Positions 37,122 to 45,503 are shown, numbered from the stretch's first letter. The stretch is 64,000 bases of DNA from Breznakia pachnodae (GCF_030814225.1 NZ_JAUSUR010000001.1:806001-870000), one strand, 5' to 3'. Program-made: numbers and translations. Notes: generated by a model not told the origin, from the sequence alone.

Positions 37122-37897
37122 TTTCGGTATCCTAACTTTCTTGATATTTCATAAGTTGCATCCAACAGTAATTCACGATATTTTTCAATTTGTTCATCCT
37201 GCATTCGATACAACGGTCCTGAAACACTTAGGGAAAAGATAACTCGATTTGTGTGATTAAAGATTGGTGCTGATACACAGCGTAGTCCATCAACAAACTC
37301 TTGATTATCATACGCATACCCTTGTCTTCTTATTCTCTGCAATTCACTTAATAAATCTCCCTTATCAGTGATTGTAAACTCGGTATGTGGTGATAATTCA
37401 TAGCCCTTCAATATTTCATCAATTTCCTGAGCGCTGCTAAATGCTAACAGAACTTTACCAACTCCTGTACAGTGAACTGGAAGTTTCGCACCTGGTGCAG
37501 TTGCGATTCTAATTGAACTATAAGCTTCCTGCTTTTCCACATATAGAACTTCACCATTACTTAGCATTGCCAGATGAACAGTTTCACCTGTTTTCTCTAC
37601 CAATTTCTCCATATATGATTTCGCAATCTCTTTTTCATTCCACGTATTCGCAATCTGACTACCCAATTCAAAGAGTTGGATTCCTAATTTATAACGCCCT
37701 GTGTCTTGTTCTTGTTCTAGGTAATGAATATTTACCAAGGTTGATAACAAACCATGCAGCGTGCTCTTCGCCATACCTAACCGGTTCGACAATTCACTTA
37801 ATGATAATGGTTTTCTTTCGAATGCTATTACATCAATAATCTTGCTAGCTTTCACAATTGATTTAATATCATTCTTTCCTTCTATTCTCTCCTTCAT
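37118..37897 (-). CDS. IclR-family regulator of the meta-cleavage operon
   Basis: 259 residues from the ATG at 37897 (GGAGG six bases upstream). The N-terminal winged HTH reads LSLSELSNRLGMAKSTLHGLLSTLV; the C-terminal effector domain has GAKLPVHCTGVGKVLLAF and RRQGYAYDNQEFVDGLRCVSAP, usual for IclR/PcaR types. It is the first gene of the operon it likely controls. Upstream are three 10-bp repeats like the PcaU/PobR operator, so aromatic effectors are probable. The effector is not known. Confidence 0.92.
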   Translation of the reverse strand: MKERIEGKNDIKSIVKASKIIDVIAFERKPLSLSELSNRLGMAKSTLHGLLSTLVNIHYLEQEQDTGRYKLGIQLFELGSQIANTWNEKEIAKSYMEKLVEKTGETVHLAMLSNGEVLYVEKQEAYSSIRIATAPGAKLPVHCTGVGKVLLAFSSAQEIDEILKGYELSPHTEFTITDKGDLLSELQRIRRQGYAYDNQEFVDGLRCVSAPIFNHTNRVIFSLSVSGPLYRMQDEQIEKYRELLLDATYEISRKLGYRK

Positions 37898-37948
37898 CAT
37901 CAACCTCCTCTCATTACTCATTCTAAGAATTGCAATTCCTACATCCTC

Positions 37949-37954
37949 ATTATA
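37949..37954 (-). promoter_or_regulatory. -10 element of the meta-cleavage operon promoter
   Basis: TATAAT on the minus strand, with TGTACA 17 bases upstream as a poor -35. This fits a promoter that needs an activator at the operator 37990-38019. Confidence 0.5.
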
Positions 37955-37989
37955 TTGTAAGCCCTTTCAGTTGTACATAGGTTTTTTAA

Positions 37990-38019
37990 AATTACGAACA
38001 CTTTTCGACATTATCGAAC
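37990..38019 (-). promoter_or_regulatory. Three 10-bp repeats, IclR-type aromatic operator
   Basis: Read on the minus strand: GTTCGATAAT, GTCGAAAAGT, GTTCGTAATT, with no gap. The first also forms an inverted repeat TTCGA-taatg-TCGAA with the second. PcaU/PobR/PcaR sites of the IclR group use GTTCGATAAT-like 10-bp repeats. Centred about 63 bases upstream of the expected transcript start. Confidence 0.65.
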
Positions 38020-38070
38020 GACAATAAAAACAGTAATATTTATCTTAATTATGCTATCATAAAAAAACTA

Positions 38071-38110
38071 AAATCATTCCCTGAATATTCATATATTTAG
38101 GGAATGATTT
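38071..38110. terminator. Insulating hairpin between divergent operons
   Basis: AAATCATTCCCT and AGGGAATGATTT form a perfect 12-base stem between the IclR and niaX promoters. T-rich sequence follows on the minus strand (after TAG) and weakly on the plus strand. No gene ends here, so it may only insulate. Confidence 0.55.
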
Positions 38111-38152
38111 TTATGATTGATAGTTGTATGGGGTTACAATTACTATTTTCCT

Positions 38153-38180
38153 TGCCAAGTAAACAACTTTGTTCTATAAT
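38153..38180 (+). promoter_or_regulatory. Promoter of niaX
   Basis: TTGCCA and TATAAT with 16-base spacing, immediately before the NiaR-type operator. Confidence 0.65.
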
Positions 38181-38198
38181 GTGTCTTGACACTTATAA
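38181..38198 (+). promoter_or_regulatory. NiaR-type operator
   Basis: GTGTCTTGACACTTATAA fits the pneumococcal NiaR motif (as recalled, GTGTMTWKACASYTRWAW) at every position. It covers the transcript start, a repressor position. Confidence 0.65.
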
Positions 38199-38219
38199 AG
38201 ACACAAGGGGAGTAAGTCA

Positions 38220-38768
38220 ATGAAAAACAATAAAATATCTCAAATGATGCTAGCAAGTATGCTATGCGCAATCGGAATTATTATTCCATTATTTTCACCA
38301 ATTAAGGTTGTAATTGAACCAGCTTCATTTACACTAGCAAGTCATGTTGCTATTATGATCGCAATGTTTCTGTCACCAGGAATCACTGCGACAGTATGCA
38401 TAGGAACAACAATTGGATTTTTCTTTGGTGGGTTTCCAATTACAGTTGTTGCCAGAGCAGCATCGCATTTAGTATTTGCATTAATTGGTAGCTATGCTTT
38501 AACTAAAAAACCAGATTTAATTCAAGGAAAGAAGTTTATCGCATTTACACTTGTATTATCACTAATTCACGCAGCATGTGAAGTGATTGTAGTTATGCCT
38601 TTCTTCTTCAGTGGAGCTGACACTTCTAACTTCCTATATTCAATTATTGTATTAGTAGGAGTTGGAACCGTTGTTCACAGTATGGTTGATTTCATGATTG
38701 CAAGAGCAGTCTATCAGGTCGTACCTGCGAAATATAAGGCACAAGTTCCTGCATACCAACAAGCATAG
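38220..38768 (+). CDS. niaX: ECF transporter S component, probable niacin transporter
   Basis: 182 residues, about five to six hydrophobic segments and a SQMMLASMLCAIGIIIPLF opening typical of small ECF S components. By protein sequence alone the substrate is uncertain. The upstream NiaR-type operator supports nicotinate/nicotinamide uptake. It would need the ECF module encoded elsewhere. SD GGGGAG precedes the ATG. Ends within a bidirectional terminator. Confidence 0.72.
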   Translation: MKNNKISQMMLASMLCAIGIIIPLFSPIKVVIEPASFTLASHVAIMIAMFLSPGITATVCIGTTIGFFFGGFPITVVARAASHLVFALIGSYALTKKPDLIQGKKFIAFTLVLSLIHAACEVIVVMPFFFSGADTSNFLYSIIVLVGVGTVVHSMVDFMIARAVYQVVPAKYKAQVPAYQQA

Positions 38769-38814
38769 AAAAAAGTCGTTTATGAGTTATCCTCACAAAC
38801 GACTTTTTTCTATG
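38764..38814. terminator. Perfect 18-bp stem terminator overlapping both stop codons
   Basis: An 18-base arm beginning CATAGAAAAAAGTCG (38764-38781) pairs with 38797-38814, loop of 15. It contains the niaX stop (38766-38768) and the stop of the convergent gene (38810-38812), and gives U-tracts both ways. Confidence 0.9.
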
Positions 38815-39412
38815 CTTCAAAATTATAAGAATATCCAATCTCATCCAAGTCTTCTTTTAGTTGGTCCCAATCCTCTAACTCTTCATTGATGTTCAAAACA
38901 TCCTTTGTATTTAATTCTTTTTCATTAAACACAACATTAAGTGCATCATAATTTAATGTGTCCGTTTCATAATAATCAATAGCCCAATATAAGTAAACAC
39001 GAGGATCTGTCGTATACATATTCATAAAGTCTGCATACTTTTGACTTAAGCCTTCAACATCTTCAGGATTCCAGTTACCATTCTCATCACTCCAGATACA
39101 AAAGGTTGTACCAATTGTGATAATTGGTTCTCCAAAGATAAACGATTGAAATATTGCTGGCACATCTTCTTTCAATTTACTTTTATCCATACAGCCTTCT
39201 TCACTAAGAAACCCATTGATAATACATTGATGATTTTTAAATAAAATCAATAACTCATCACCTTCACCATTTCGCATCGTAAAACATTCTTCGTTTTCAG
39301 ACCAATTCTTATTATAGGAATAATAACGATATTCCCAATCCTGAGACAGGATAGCATCGAGCACCGCTAGGCTCTTACAAGTATTCTGCAAACTTTCTTT
39401 ATTAGGAAGCAT
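38810..39412 (-). CDS. Hypothetical acidic cytoplasmic protein
   Basis: 200 residues, rich in Asp, Glu, Asn and aromatic residues, without signal or membrane segment. The layout (an EWD/W-rich core, then an acidic C-terminus) resembles small immunity-like or SMI1-type proteins in general flavour, but no family is recognised. AAGGAG precedes the ATG. Lies between niaX and a DUF2238-like membrane gene; only the latter is co-oriented. Confidence 0.6.
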   Translation of the reverse strand: MLPNKESLQNTCKSLAVLDAILSQDWEYRYYSYNKNWSENEECFTMRNGEGDELLILFKNHQCIINGFLSEEGCMDKSKLKEDVPAIFQSFIFGEPIITIGTTFCIWSDENGNWNPEDVEGLSQKYADFMNMYTTDPRVYLYWAIDYYETDTLNYDALNVVFNEKELNTKDVLNINEELEDWDQLKEDLDEIGYSYNFEA

Positions 39413-39481
39413 CTTTTTTCTCCTTATTATATATAATAGTAATTAAATTTATTATTACATAAAGAACTTCCTTTATCTATA

Positions 39482-40324
39482 TTATTCTTCGTCCAATGTC
39501 CCACCATTGAGATAATCCATCTCCTCTGGTCGCTTCCTTGGAATAAAGCGTTTAATAAATTTACCAGTAATATATCCTTTGGCATAAAAGAAACCAAAAA
39601 CAGAAAAGATAAAAGCACCTACGAAATTCACTATTAAATCATACATCGTATCAATTAATCCAATATCCACATATCCCTCGACAGTAAGCGGAATTCCATT
39701 TACCACAACACTGGTTATGTTTTCAATCGTCTCACGTTCTCCATTTGGTCCCGTTGGCAAATAAGGAACCGAAGTCAATATGGTATCTTTCTGTGTGTTC
39801 ATTCCAAAAAACTGATCCATTCCAAATTCAAAGAACTCCCATAATACACCAATGGTCATTGAAAAGCTAAATGCTACAATTGCCATAAAGATTGGTGATA
39901 ACTCAAACTTTACTCGATCACTCTTATTAAGTAAATCTACGAGTGAATACCCTACAGCAGCAGCTAAAAATCCATTGATTGTATGTAAAATAGTATCCCA
40001 GTACTGATAAGTATAATAGTAATCATGTATTTCACCAAGAATTTCTGCAGCGAAAATAAATAACAGAATAATGATTTCAAGTGTTGATGGCAGATACACC
40101 TTAAACTTTAATTCAATAAAACTTGGTACTATAAATAATACAAGCGTCAAAATACATAAAAATACATTTTCATAATTTCCATTTAGTATCTGCAAAATCA
40201 TAACTGCGATAACTGCAAACCGAAGAACAAAATATACAATCGTTGTACTTTTGTTTTCTTTCATCGCCATCATAATTGTTCTCATATATTCACGAAAGCG
40301 AGCTATTTTTTTAGGTTTTCCCAT
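39482..40324 (-). CDS. DUF2238-like integral membrane protein
   Basis: 280 residues with about seven hydrophobic segments and a positively charged N-terminus (GKPKKIARFREYMR). The motif YWDTILHTINGF and a later MTIGVLWEFFEFGMD with an acidic cluster are reminiscent of the YjdF/DUF2238 group. Function unknown. AAGGAG precedes the ATG. It is followed by the hypothetical gene at 38810 with a 69-base gap. Confidence 0.65.
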   Translation of the reverse strand: MGKPKKIARFREYMRTIMMAMKENKSTTIVYFVLRFAVIAVMILQILNGNYENVFLCILTLVLFIVPSFIELKFKVYLPSTLEIIILLFIFAAEILGEIHDYYYTYQYWDTILHTINGFLAAAVGYSLVDLLNKSDRVKFELSPIFMAIVAFSFSMTIGVLWEFFEFGMDQFFGMNTQKDTILTSVPYLPTGPNGERETIENITSVVVNGIPLTVEGYVDIGLIDTMYDLIVNFVGAFIFSVFGFFYAKGYITGKFIKRFIPRKRPEEMDYLNGGTLDEE

Positions 40325-40524
40325 ATGAAGTTCTCCTTGATTTCTTTACTACCTTATCCCCAAATCTTGGATTTTATATAAATATTTATAAAATTACATG
40401 TATTGATTATTAAACATATTTCCTAAAATGTCCAGTAAAACCAAGGAGAAATATGATTATTAAAATTTATAATTTAAAGTTTATTAAAATTTAAGGTTCT
40501 TTTAAGTTATTGAATTTATTTTTA

Positions 40525-40533
40525 TGATATACT
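40525..40533 (+). promoter_or_regulatory. Extended -10 promoter of the vanZ-like gene
   Basis: TG-a-TATACT, whose expected start point about seven bases downstream coincides with the ATG at 40540. No -35 or Shine-Dalgarno is seen. Confidence 0.4.
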
Positions 40534-40539
40534 ACGGCT

Positions 40540-41037
40540 ATGAAAAAACATGAAGTAAACACTACAATAAAAATTTTATTCTATATTTATATCATCTGTC
40601 TGTTTTTATTTGTCATCATCAAAATTGACAATGGACTTCATGGTATGAACATTTTCAATATATTCAATCCTAATCTATATCTGAAAGTAAACCTAACTCC
40701 ATTTGAGACAATCAATGGATATACATATGAACTTGCAAATGGATTAACAATGAATGGTTTTCTTAATATTGCAGGAAATACAATCGTCTTTATTCCATTG
40801 GGATTCTTTATTGGTTATTTATATGGAAAGACGTTTATCAAGACTATTCTGATTTGTTTCTTAATATCATTATTCTTTGAAACTTTCCAATTACTTACTA
40901 ATCTAGGAAGTTTTGATATTGATGATATTATCCTAAATGTCAGTAGTTGTGTTATCGGTTATTTTATCTACTATATCTTTTATTTGTTATTACTAAAACC
41001 AAGCATTAATTCAACTGCATTATCTCACAATCTATAA
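40540..41037 (+). CDS. VanZ-like family membrane protein
   Basis: 165 residues with four hydrophobic segments. LNIAGNTIVFIPLGFFIGYL and ETFQLLTNLGSFDIDDIILN are the VanZ-like motif (E-Q-G-x-D-x-D-D-N pattern). VanZ-like proteins are membrane proteins of uncertain function, some linked to glycopeptide tolerance. Single gene with a terminator at 41055-41087. No Shine-Dalgarno is evident, and the promoter places the transcript start at or next to the ATG. Confidence 0.85.
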   Translation: MKKHEVNTTIKILFYIYIICLFLFVIIKIDNGLHGMNIFNIFNPNLYLKVNLTPFETINGYTYELANGLTMNGFLNIAGNTIVFIPLGFFIGYLYGKTFIKTILICFLISLFFETFQLLTNLGSFDIDDIILNVSSCVIGYFIYYIFYLLLLKPSINSTALSHNL

Positions 41038-41054
41038 TCATATTTTATATTTAT

Positions 41055-41087
41055 AAGCAGAAATCAATTTAATTAGTATTTCTGCTT
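41055..41087 (+). terminator. Terminator after the vanZ-like gene
   Basis: AAGCAGAAAT and ATTTCTGCTT form a ten-base stem followed by a U-tract. Confidence 0.85.
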
Positions 41088-41128
41088 TTTATTTATTATA
41101 ATAAATGTATTAAAAAAGGAGTTTGAAT

Positions 41129-42301
41129 ATGGACGTTTATGAACAATCATTAGCATTACACAAAGCAAAAAAAGGTAAAGTAGCAATTACCTCAAAAGTA
41201 AAAGTAGAAAATATGGAAGATTTATCGCTTGCATACACACCTGGTGTAGCACAACCTTGTAGAGAAATCGTAAAAGATCCTAAAACAGTATACGAGTATA
41301 CAAGCAAAGGTAACTTAGTTGCTGTAGTAAGTGATGGAAGTGCAGTATTGGGATTAGGTAATATTGGACCAGAAGCGGCAATGCCAGTCATGGAAGGAAA
41401 AGCAATTTTATTTAAAGAATTTGCGGATATCGATGCCTTCCCTATTTGTCTGGATACACAAGATGTAGAAGAAATTATTAAAACGGTTAAGTATTTAACA
41501 CCAACATTTGGCGGAATTAATTTAGAAGATATTAGTGCACCTCGTTGTTTTGAAATTGAGAAAAGATTAATTGAAGAATTGGATATCCCTGTATTTCATG
41601 ATGATCAGCATGGGACTGCAATTGTGGTTAGTGCAGGGGTATTAAATGCACTAAAACTAGTTGATAAAAAACTGAAAGACGTACAGGTTGTCATCAATGG
41701 TGCTGGTAGTGCTGGAATCAGTATCTGTAAACTGTTATTAAAAATAGGAATCAAAGACATTACTTTAGTTGATATCAAGGGTGCCTTATGTACTGGTGAA
41801 GAATGGATGAATGATGCTCAAAAAGCTATGGCAGAAATTACCAATCCTCAAAAAATACGTGGTGACTTAGCTACGGTAATGAAAGATAAAGATATCTTTA
41901 TTGGCGTTAGCGCACCAAACATCGTTACCTCACAAATGGTTTCAACAATGGCCGATGATGCAATTGTATTTGCAATGGCAAATCCAGTTCCTGAAATTAT
42001 GCCAGATGAAGCAAAAAAAGGTGGCGCGAGAGTAGTTGCTACTGGTCGCAGTGACTTCCCTAACCAAATTAATAATGTATTGGTTTTCCCTGGAATCTTC
42101 CGTGGTGCATTGGATGCTAAAGCTACAATGATTAGTGAAGAAATGAAAGTAGCTGCTGCTAGAGCAATTGCTTCAGTTATCCATGAAGACGAATTAAGTG
42201 AAGACTATATTATTCCAAACTCTTTTAATCCAAAAGTTGCTCAGGTTGTTGCAGATGCAGTGAAAAAAATCGCTGTAGAAAGTAATCTGGTAAAACAATG
42301 A
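41129..42301 (+). CDS. NAD-dependent malic enzyme
   Basis: 390 residues from the ATG at 41129 (AAAGGAG eight bases upstream; a TTG six bases earlier is weaker). Oxidative decarboxylation of malate to pyruvate. SLAYTPGVAQPCREI and PVFHDDQHGTAIVVSAG are the malate-binding and metal segments; VVINGAGSAGISICKLL is the nucleotide fold. Stop overlaps the fumarase subunit start (ATGA), so malate formation and use are coupled. Typical of small SfcA/MaeA-like forms in Firmicutes. Confidence 0.95.
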   Translation: MDVYEQSLALHKAKKGKVAITSKVKVENMEDLSLAYTPGVAQPCREIVKDPKTVYEYTSKGNLVAVVSDGSAVLGLGNIGPEAAMPVMEGKAILFKEFADIDAFPICLDTQDVEEIIKTVKYLTPTFGGINLEDISAPRCFEIEKRLIEELDIPVFHDDQHGTAIVVSAGVLNALKLVDKKLKDVQVVINGAGSAGISICKLLLKIGIKDITLVDIKGALCTGEEWMNDAQKAMAEITNPQKIRGDLATVMKDKDIFIGVSAPNIVTSQMVSTMADDAIVFAMANPVPEIMPDEAKKGGARVVATGRSDFPNQINNVLVFPGIFRGALDAKATMISEEMKVAAARAIASVIHEDELSEDYIIPNSFNPKVAQVVADAVKKIAVESNLVKQ

Positions 42302-43146
42302 AAGAAATAAATGTTCAAATCATAACAAACAAAATTAAAGATATGGTACAGGATATCAATATTAATTATCCAAAAGATATTCGTTACCTCTTAGATCAGG
42401 CAGCAGAAAATGAAACAAATCCATTGGGCAAAGAAACACTGCAACTGCTCCAGCAAAATGCTGATATTGCTTCTCAAGAACAAATTCCTGTTTGTCAGGA
42501 TACCGGAATGGTAATTGTATTTATTAATATTGGTCAGGAAGTACATCTTGTTGGTGGAGACTTAAATGAAGCAATTAACGAAGGTGTGCGTCTTGGATAT
42601 GAAGAAGGTTACTTACGTAAATCAATTGTAGATGATCCAATCTATGAACGAATCAATACAAAGGATAATACACCGTGTGTAATCTATACATCGATTATAG
42701 AAGGTGACCGTATTGAGTTAGAAGTAAGTACCAAAGGATTTGGTAGTGAAAATATGTCTACCCTGACAATGTTGAAGCCAGCTCAGGGAGAACAAGGTGT
42801 AGTTGATGCAGTTATTAATGCAATTAAGAATGCTGGTCCAAATGCATGTCCACCAATGGTGGTAGGTGTTGGAATTGGTGGTAGTTTTGATTATGCTGCA
42901 GTACTAGCAAAGAAAGCTACACTTCGTGATGCAACACTACCAAATCAAAATCCAAAGTATGCTCAATTAGAAAAGAAATTATTAAATGAAGCAAATAAAT
43001 TAAATATTGGTCCACAAGGTTTCAAAGGTGATACAACTGCACTTGCAGTTAATGTAGAATATTTCCCAACCCACATTGCTGGTTTACCAGTTGCTGTTAA
43101 TATCTCTTGCCATATTACACGTCATGCCAAGGAGGTAATCTCATGA
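42298..43146 (+). CDS. ttdA: Class I fumarate hydratase, alpha subunit
   Basis: 282 residues, the usual length of the N-terminal half of the iron-sulphur class I fumarase/tartrate dehydratase. VCQDTGMVIVFINIGQ, ACPPMVVGVGIGG and CHITRHA contain conserved Cys for the 4Fe-4S cluster. Acts with the beta subunit encoded next. Fumarase is more likely than tartrate dehydratase because of the adjacent malic enzyme. Confidence 0.92.
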   Translation: MKEINVQIITNKIKDMVQDININYPKDIRYLLDQAAENETNPLGKETLQLLQQNADIASQEQIPVCQDTGMVIVFINIGQEVHLVGGDLNEAINEGVRLGYEEGYLRKSIVDDPIYERINTKDNTPCVIYTSIIEGDRIELEVSTKGFGSENMSTLTMLKPAQGEQGVVDAVINAIKNAGPNACPPMVVGVGIGGSFDYAAVLAKKATLRDATLPNQNPKYAQLEKKLLNEANKLNIGPQGFKGDTTALAVNVEYFPTHIAGLPVAVNISCHITRHAKEVIS

Positions 43147-43664
43147 GAAAAGTTACTACACCACTCACAAAAGAAGTATGCGATACCTTTACATGTGGTG
43201 AAGTCATCTACTTAAGTGGAATTATCTATACTGCAAGAGATGCAGCACATAAACGCTTATGTGAAATGTTAGATCGAAATGAGCCATTACCTATGGACTT
43301 AAAAGATATTACGATTTATTATGTAGGTCCTACACCAACTCCTCCAGGTAAAATATTTGGAAGTGCTGGTCCAACAACCAGTTCAAGAATGGATGCCTAT
43401 GCTCCTCGATTATATGACTTAGGAGTAAAAGCTACCATTGGAAAAGGTTATAGAAGTACACAAGTAAAAGATGCAATTACCAACAATCATGCCGTTTATT
43501 TTGTAGCAATTGGTGGTGCTGGGGCGCTTTTAGGAAAATGTGTAAAGAAAGCAGAGTTAATTGCTTTTGAAGATTTAGGTGCAGAAGCCATTCAACGTTT
43601 GGAAGTAGAAGACCTTCCATTAACTGTTGCAATCGACTCGAAAGGAGTGATGCTGTATGAATAA
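43143..43664 (+). CDS. ttdB: Class I fumarate hydratase, beta subunit
   Basis: 173 residues from the ATG at 43143 (GGAGGTAATCTC upstream). An in-frame ATG at 43107 overlaps the preceding gene. GEVIYLSGIIYTARDAAHKRL, IYYVGPTPTPPGKIFGSAGPTTSSRMD and KGYRSTQ are the C-terminal fumarase motifs. It completes the two-subunit enzyme with the gene at 42298. Confidence 0.93.
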   Translation: MRKVTTPLTKEVCDTFTCGEVIYLSGIIYTARDAAHKRLCEMLDRNEPLPMDLKDITIYYVGPTPTPPGKIFGSAGPTTSSRMDAYAPRLYDLGVKATIGKGYRSTQVKDAITNNHAVYFVAIGGAGALLGKCVKKAELIAFEDLGAEAIQRLEVEDLPLTVAIDSKGVMLYE

Positions 43665-44391
43665 TTTATTAGAAGTATGTTGTGGTAGTTTTGAAGATGC
43701 ACTACAAGCAGATAAAGCTCATGCGCAACGAATTGAATTAAATAGTGCATTATACCTTGGAGGTTTAACACCTTCTCTAGGAAGCCTAATTAAGACTAAA
43801 ACACTCACAAATATCAAAACGGTTTGTATGGTACGTCCTCGTGCTGGTGGATTTTGTTATTCTAATGATGATATTGAAGTAATGTTTACAGATGCTATCT
43901 TACTTCTTGAAAATGGAGCTGATGGTCTTGCCTTTGGATTTCTGAATGAAGATTCAACTATCAAATACGATCTTACAAAGAAAATGATTGATTTAATCCA
44001 CTCTTACCAAAAAGAAGCAGTCTTTCATCGAGCAATTGATGTCAGTAAAAACTATGAAGAATCAATTAAAGCATTAATTGAATTAGGGTGTGATCGAATC
44101 TTAACAAGCGGCTCTTATGCTACTGTAAATGAAGGTAAAGACATTATGAAGTCTGCTTATGAAACTTATGGCAGTAAAATTGAGTTTGTGATGGGTTCTG
44201 GAGTTAATGAAAACAATGCACAACAACTGATTGATTATACTGGTATTCACCAAGTACATTCTTCATGCAAAGGATTCAAAGAAGATCCAACAACAAGTAA
44301 CCAACATGTTAGTTATCAGTATTTGGACTCTAATAACTATGAAGTTGTTGATATTGATAAAGTAAAAGCAATTTTAAATGCAATAAAATAA
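43657..44391 (+). CDS. cutC: CutC-family protein
   Basis: 244 residues, TIM-barrel fold. LLEVCCGSFEDALQADKAHAQRIELN opening, VCMVRPRAGGFCYS and ILTSGSYATVNEG are typical of CutC. Named for copper homeostasis; the activity is still debated. Its first eight bases overlap the fumarase beta subunit gene, so it is co-transcribed with the malate genes. Confidence 0.9.
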   Translation: MNNLLEVCCGSFEDALQADKAHAQRIELNSALYLGGLTPSLGSLIKTKTLTNIKTVCMVRPRAGGFCYSNDDIEVMFTDAILLLENGADGLAFGFLNEDSTIKYDLTKKMIDLIHSYQKEAVFHRAIDVSKNYEESIKALIELGCDRILTSGSYATVNEGKDIMKSAYETYGSKIEFVMGSGVNENNAQQLIDYTGIHQVHSSCKGFKEDPTTSNQHVSYQYLDSNNYEVVDIDKVKAILNAIK

Positions 44392-44403
44392 TTGGTATCT
44401 ATT

Positions 44404-45450
44404 ATGATAATTATATTTTTAGAATCAATTTTTGGTCTTATGATAATGATTTTTACGATTTATTTTATTCTTACTCGATATAAAGACCCCTATCATAAAA
44501 AAGTGATAAAAGCTGGATTTAAGGAATACCAAGTACAAATTGGTAAAGTAAACTTCAACTATGCAGAAGGGCCAAATAATGGACCTGCACTATTGCTTCT
44601 GCATGCACAACATATGGATTGGTACAGCTATAGTCGTGTATTACCTAAGCTATCTAAATCATTTCATATATTTGCTGTTGATTATCATGGTCATGGAAAA
44701 ACAAGTGCTCCTTCAGACTATATGAATGCTAATCAGATTGGCAATGACCTTGTAAAATTTATTCAATATGTCATTCAAAAACCTGTATATGTTAGTGGTA
44801 ATTCATCTGGTGGTGTGTTAACTGCCTGGCTTGCTACTAATGCTCCAGAACTAGTAAATGGAATTGTATTGGAAGATCCTGCATTATTATCAAGTGAATA
44901 TCCAAGAATTTTGGACACTATTGCAGATAAATCTTTCTCAGTCTGTTCTGATTTTATCCAAGATCATACGAAACATGATTTTCTGCTTTATTGGATTGAA
45001 CAATGTAAGAATTTTTTTAAGGAACGTATTGGTTTTAATGTAGCTCCACTGCTAGCAAATACAATTAAAATTTATCGCAGACACAATTTGAATCGAGGAT
45101 TAGAAATCATCTATTTACCTGTTATGGTTCGTTTAATGATACGAGGAATGAATTATTATGACCCACATTTTGGTGCTGCATTTCATGACGGAAGTTGGAA
45201 TAAAAGTTTTAACCATAGTAAAACATTATCTAAAATCAAATGTCCCTCATTATTGTTACATGCTAATTTTAAAATACAGAGCAATGGCATTCTTAATGGA
45301 GCAATTGATCAGGAAGAAGCAAATCAAATTATTGATTTAATTCCAAATTCAAGTTATCTGCGTATCGACTCACAACATGTAGTTCATATTGATAAATCAG
45401 ATCAGTATATTGAAATAGTAACAAGGTTTTTCAACGAAAAGAAAATCTAA
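44404..45450 (+). CDS. Membrane-anchored alpha/beta hydrolase
   Basis: 348 residues from the ATG at 44404 (SD weak). A single N-terminal hydrophobic helix is followed by an alpha/beta hydrolase domain: ALLLLHAQHMDWYSYSRVLPKLSK (oxyanion), AVDYHGHGKTS, nucleophile Ser in VSGNSSGGVLT, a cap, and a late His in DSQHVVHID. Substrate not known. Last gene of the malate/cutC group, ending at a strong terminator. Confidence 0.8.
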   Translation: MIIIFLESIFGLMIMIFTIYFILTRYKDPYHKKVIKAGFKEYQVQIGKVNFNYAEGPNNGPALLLLHAQHMDWYSYSRVLPKLSKSFHIFAVDYHGHGKTSAPSDYMNANQIGNDLVKFIQYVIQKPVYVSGNSSGGVLTAWLATNAPELVNGIVLEDPALLSSEYPRILDTIADKSFSVCSDFIQDHTKHDFLLYWIEQCKNFFKERIGFNVAPLLANTIKIYRRHNLNRGLEIIYLPVMVRLMIRGMNYYDPHFGAAFHDGSWNKSFNHSKTLSKIKCPSLLLHANFKIQSNGILNGAIDQEEANQIIDLIPNSSYLRIDSQHVVHIDKSDQYIEIVTRFFNEKKI

Positions 45451-45458
45451 TCATAAAC

Positions 45459-45492
45459 AAGGAGGGTATCTCATTATCGAGATACCCTCCTT
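45459..45492. terminator. Bidirectional terminator
   Basis: AAGGAGGGTATCTC and GAGATACCCTCCTT form a 14-base perfect stem with a six-base loop, between the hydrolase gene and a convergent VOC gene. Confidence 0.93.
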
Positions 45493-45503
45493 ATTTATTC
45501 ATG

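Noticed and set aside
40453..40494. 13-codon open frame after AAGGAG before the vanZ-like gene
   Set aside because: Good Shine-Dalgarno spacing but very AT-rich and too short to judge; no attenuator features around it.
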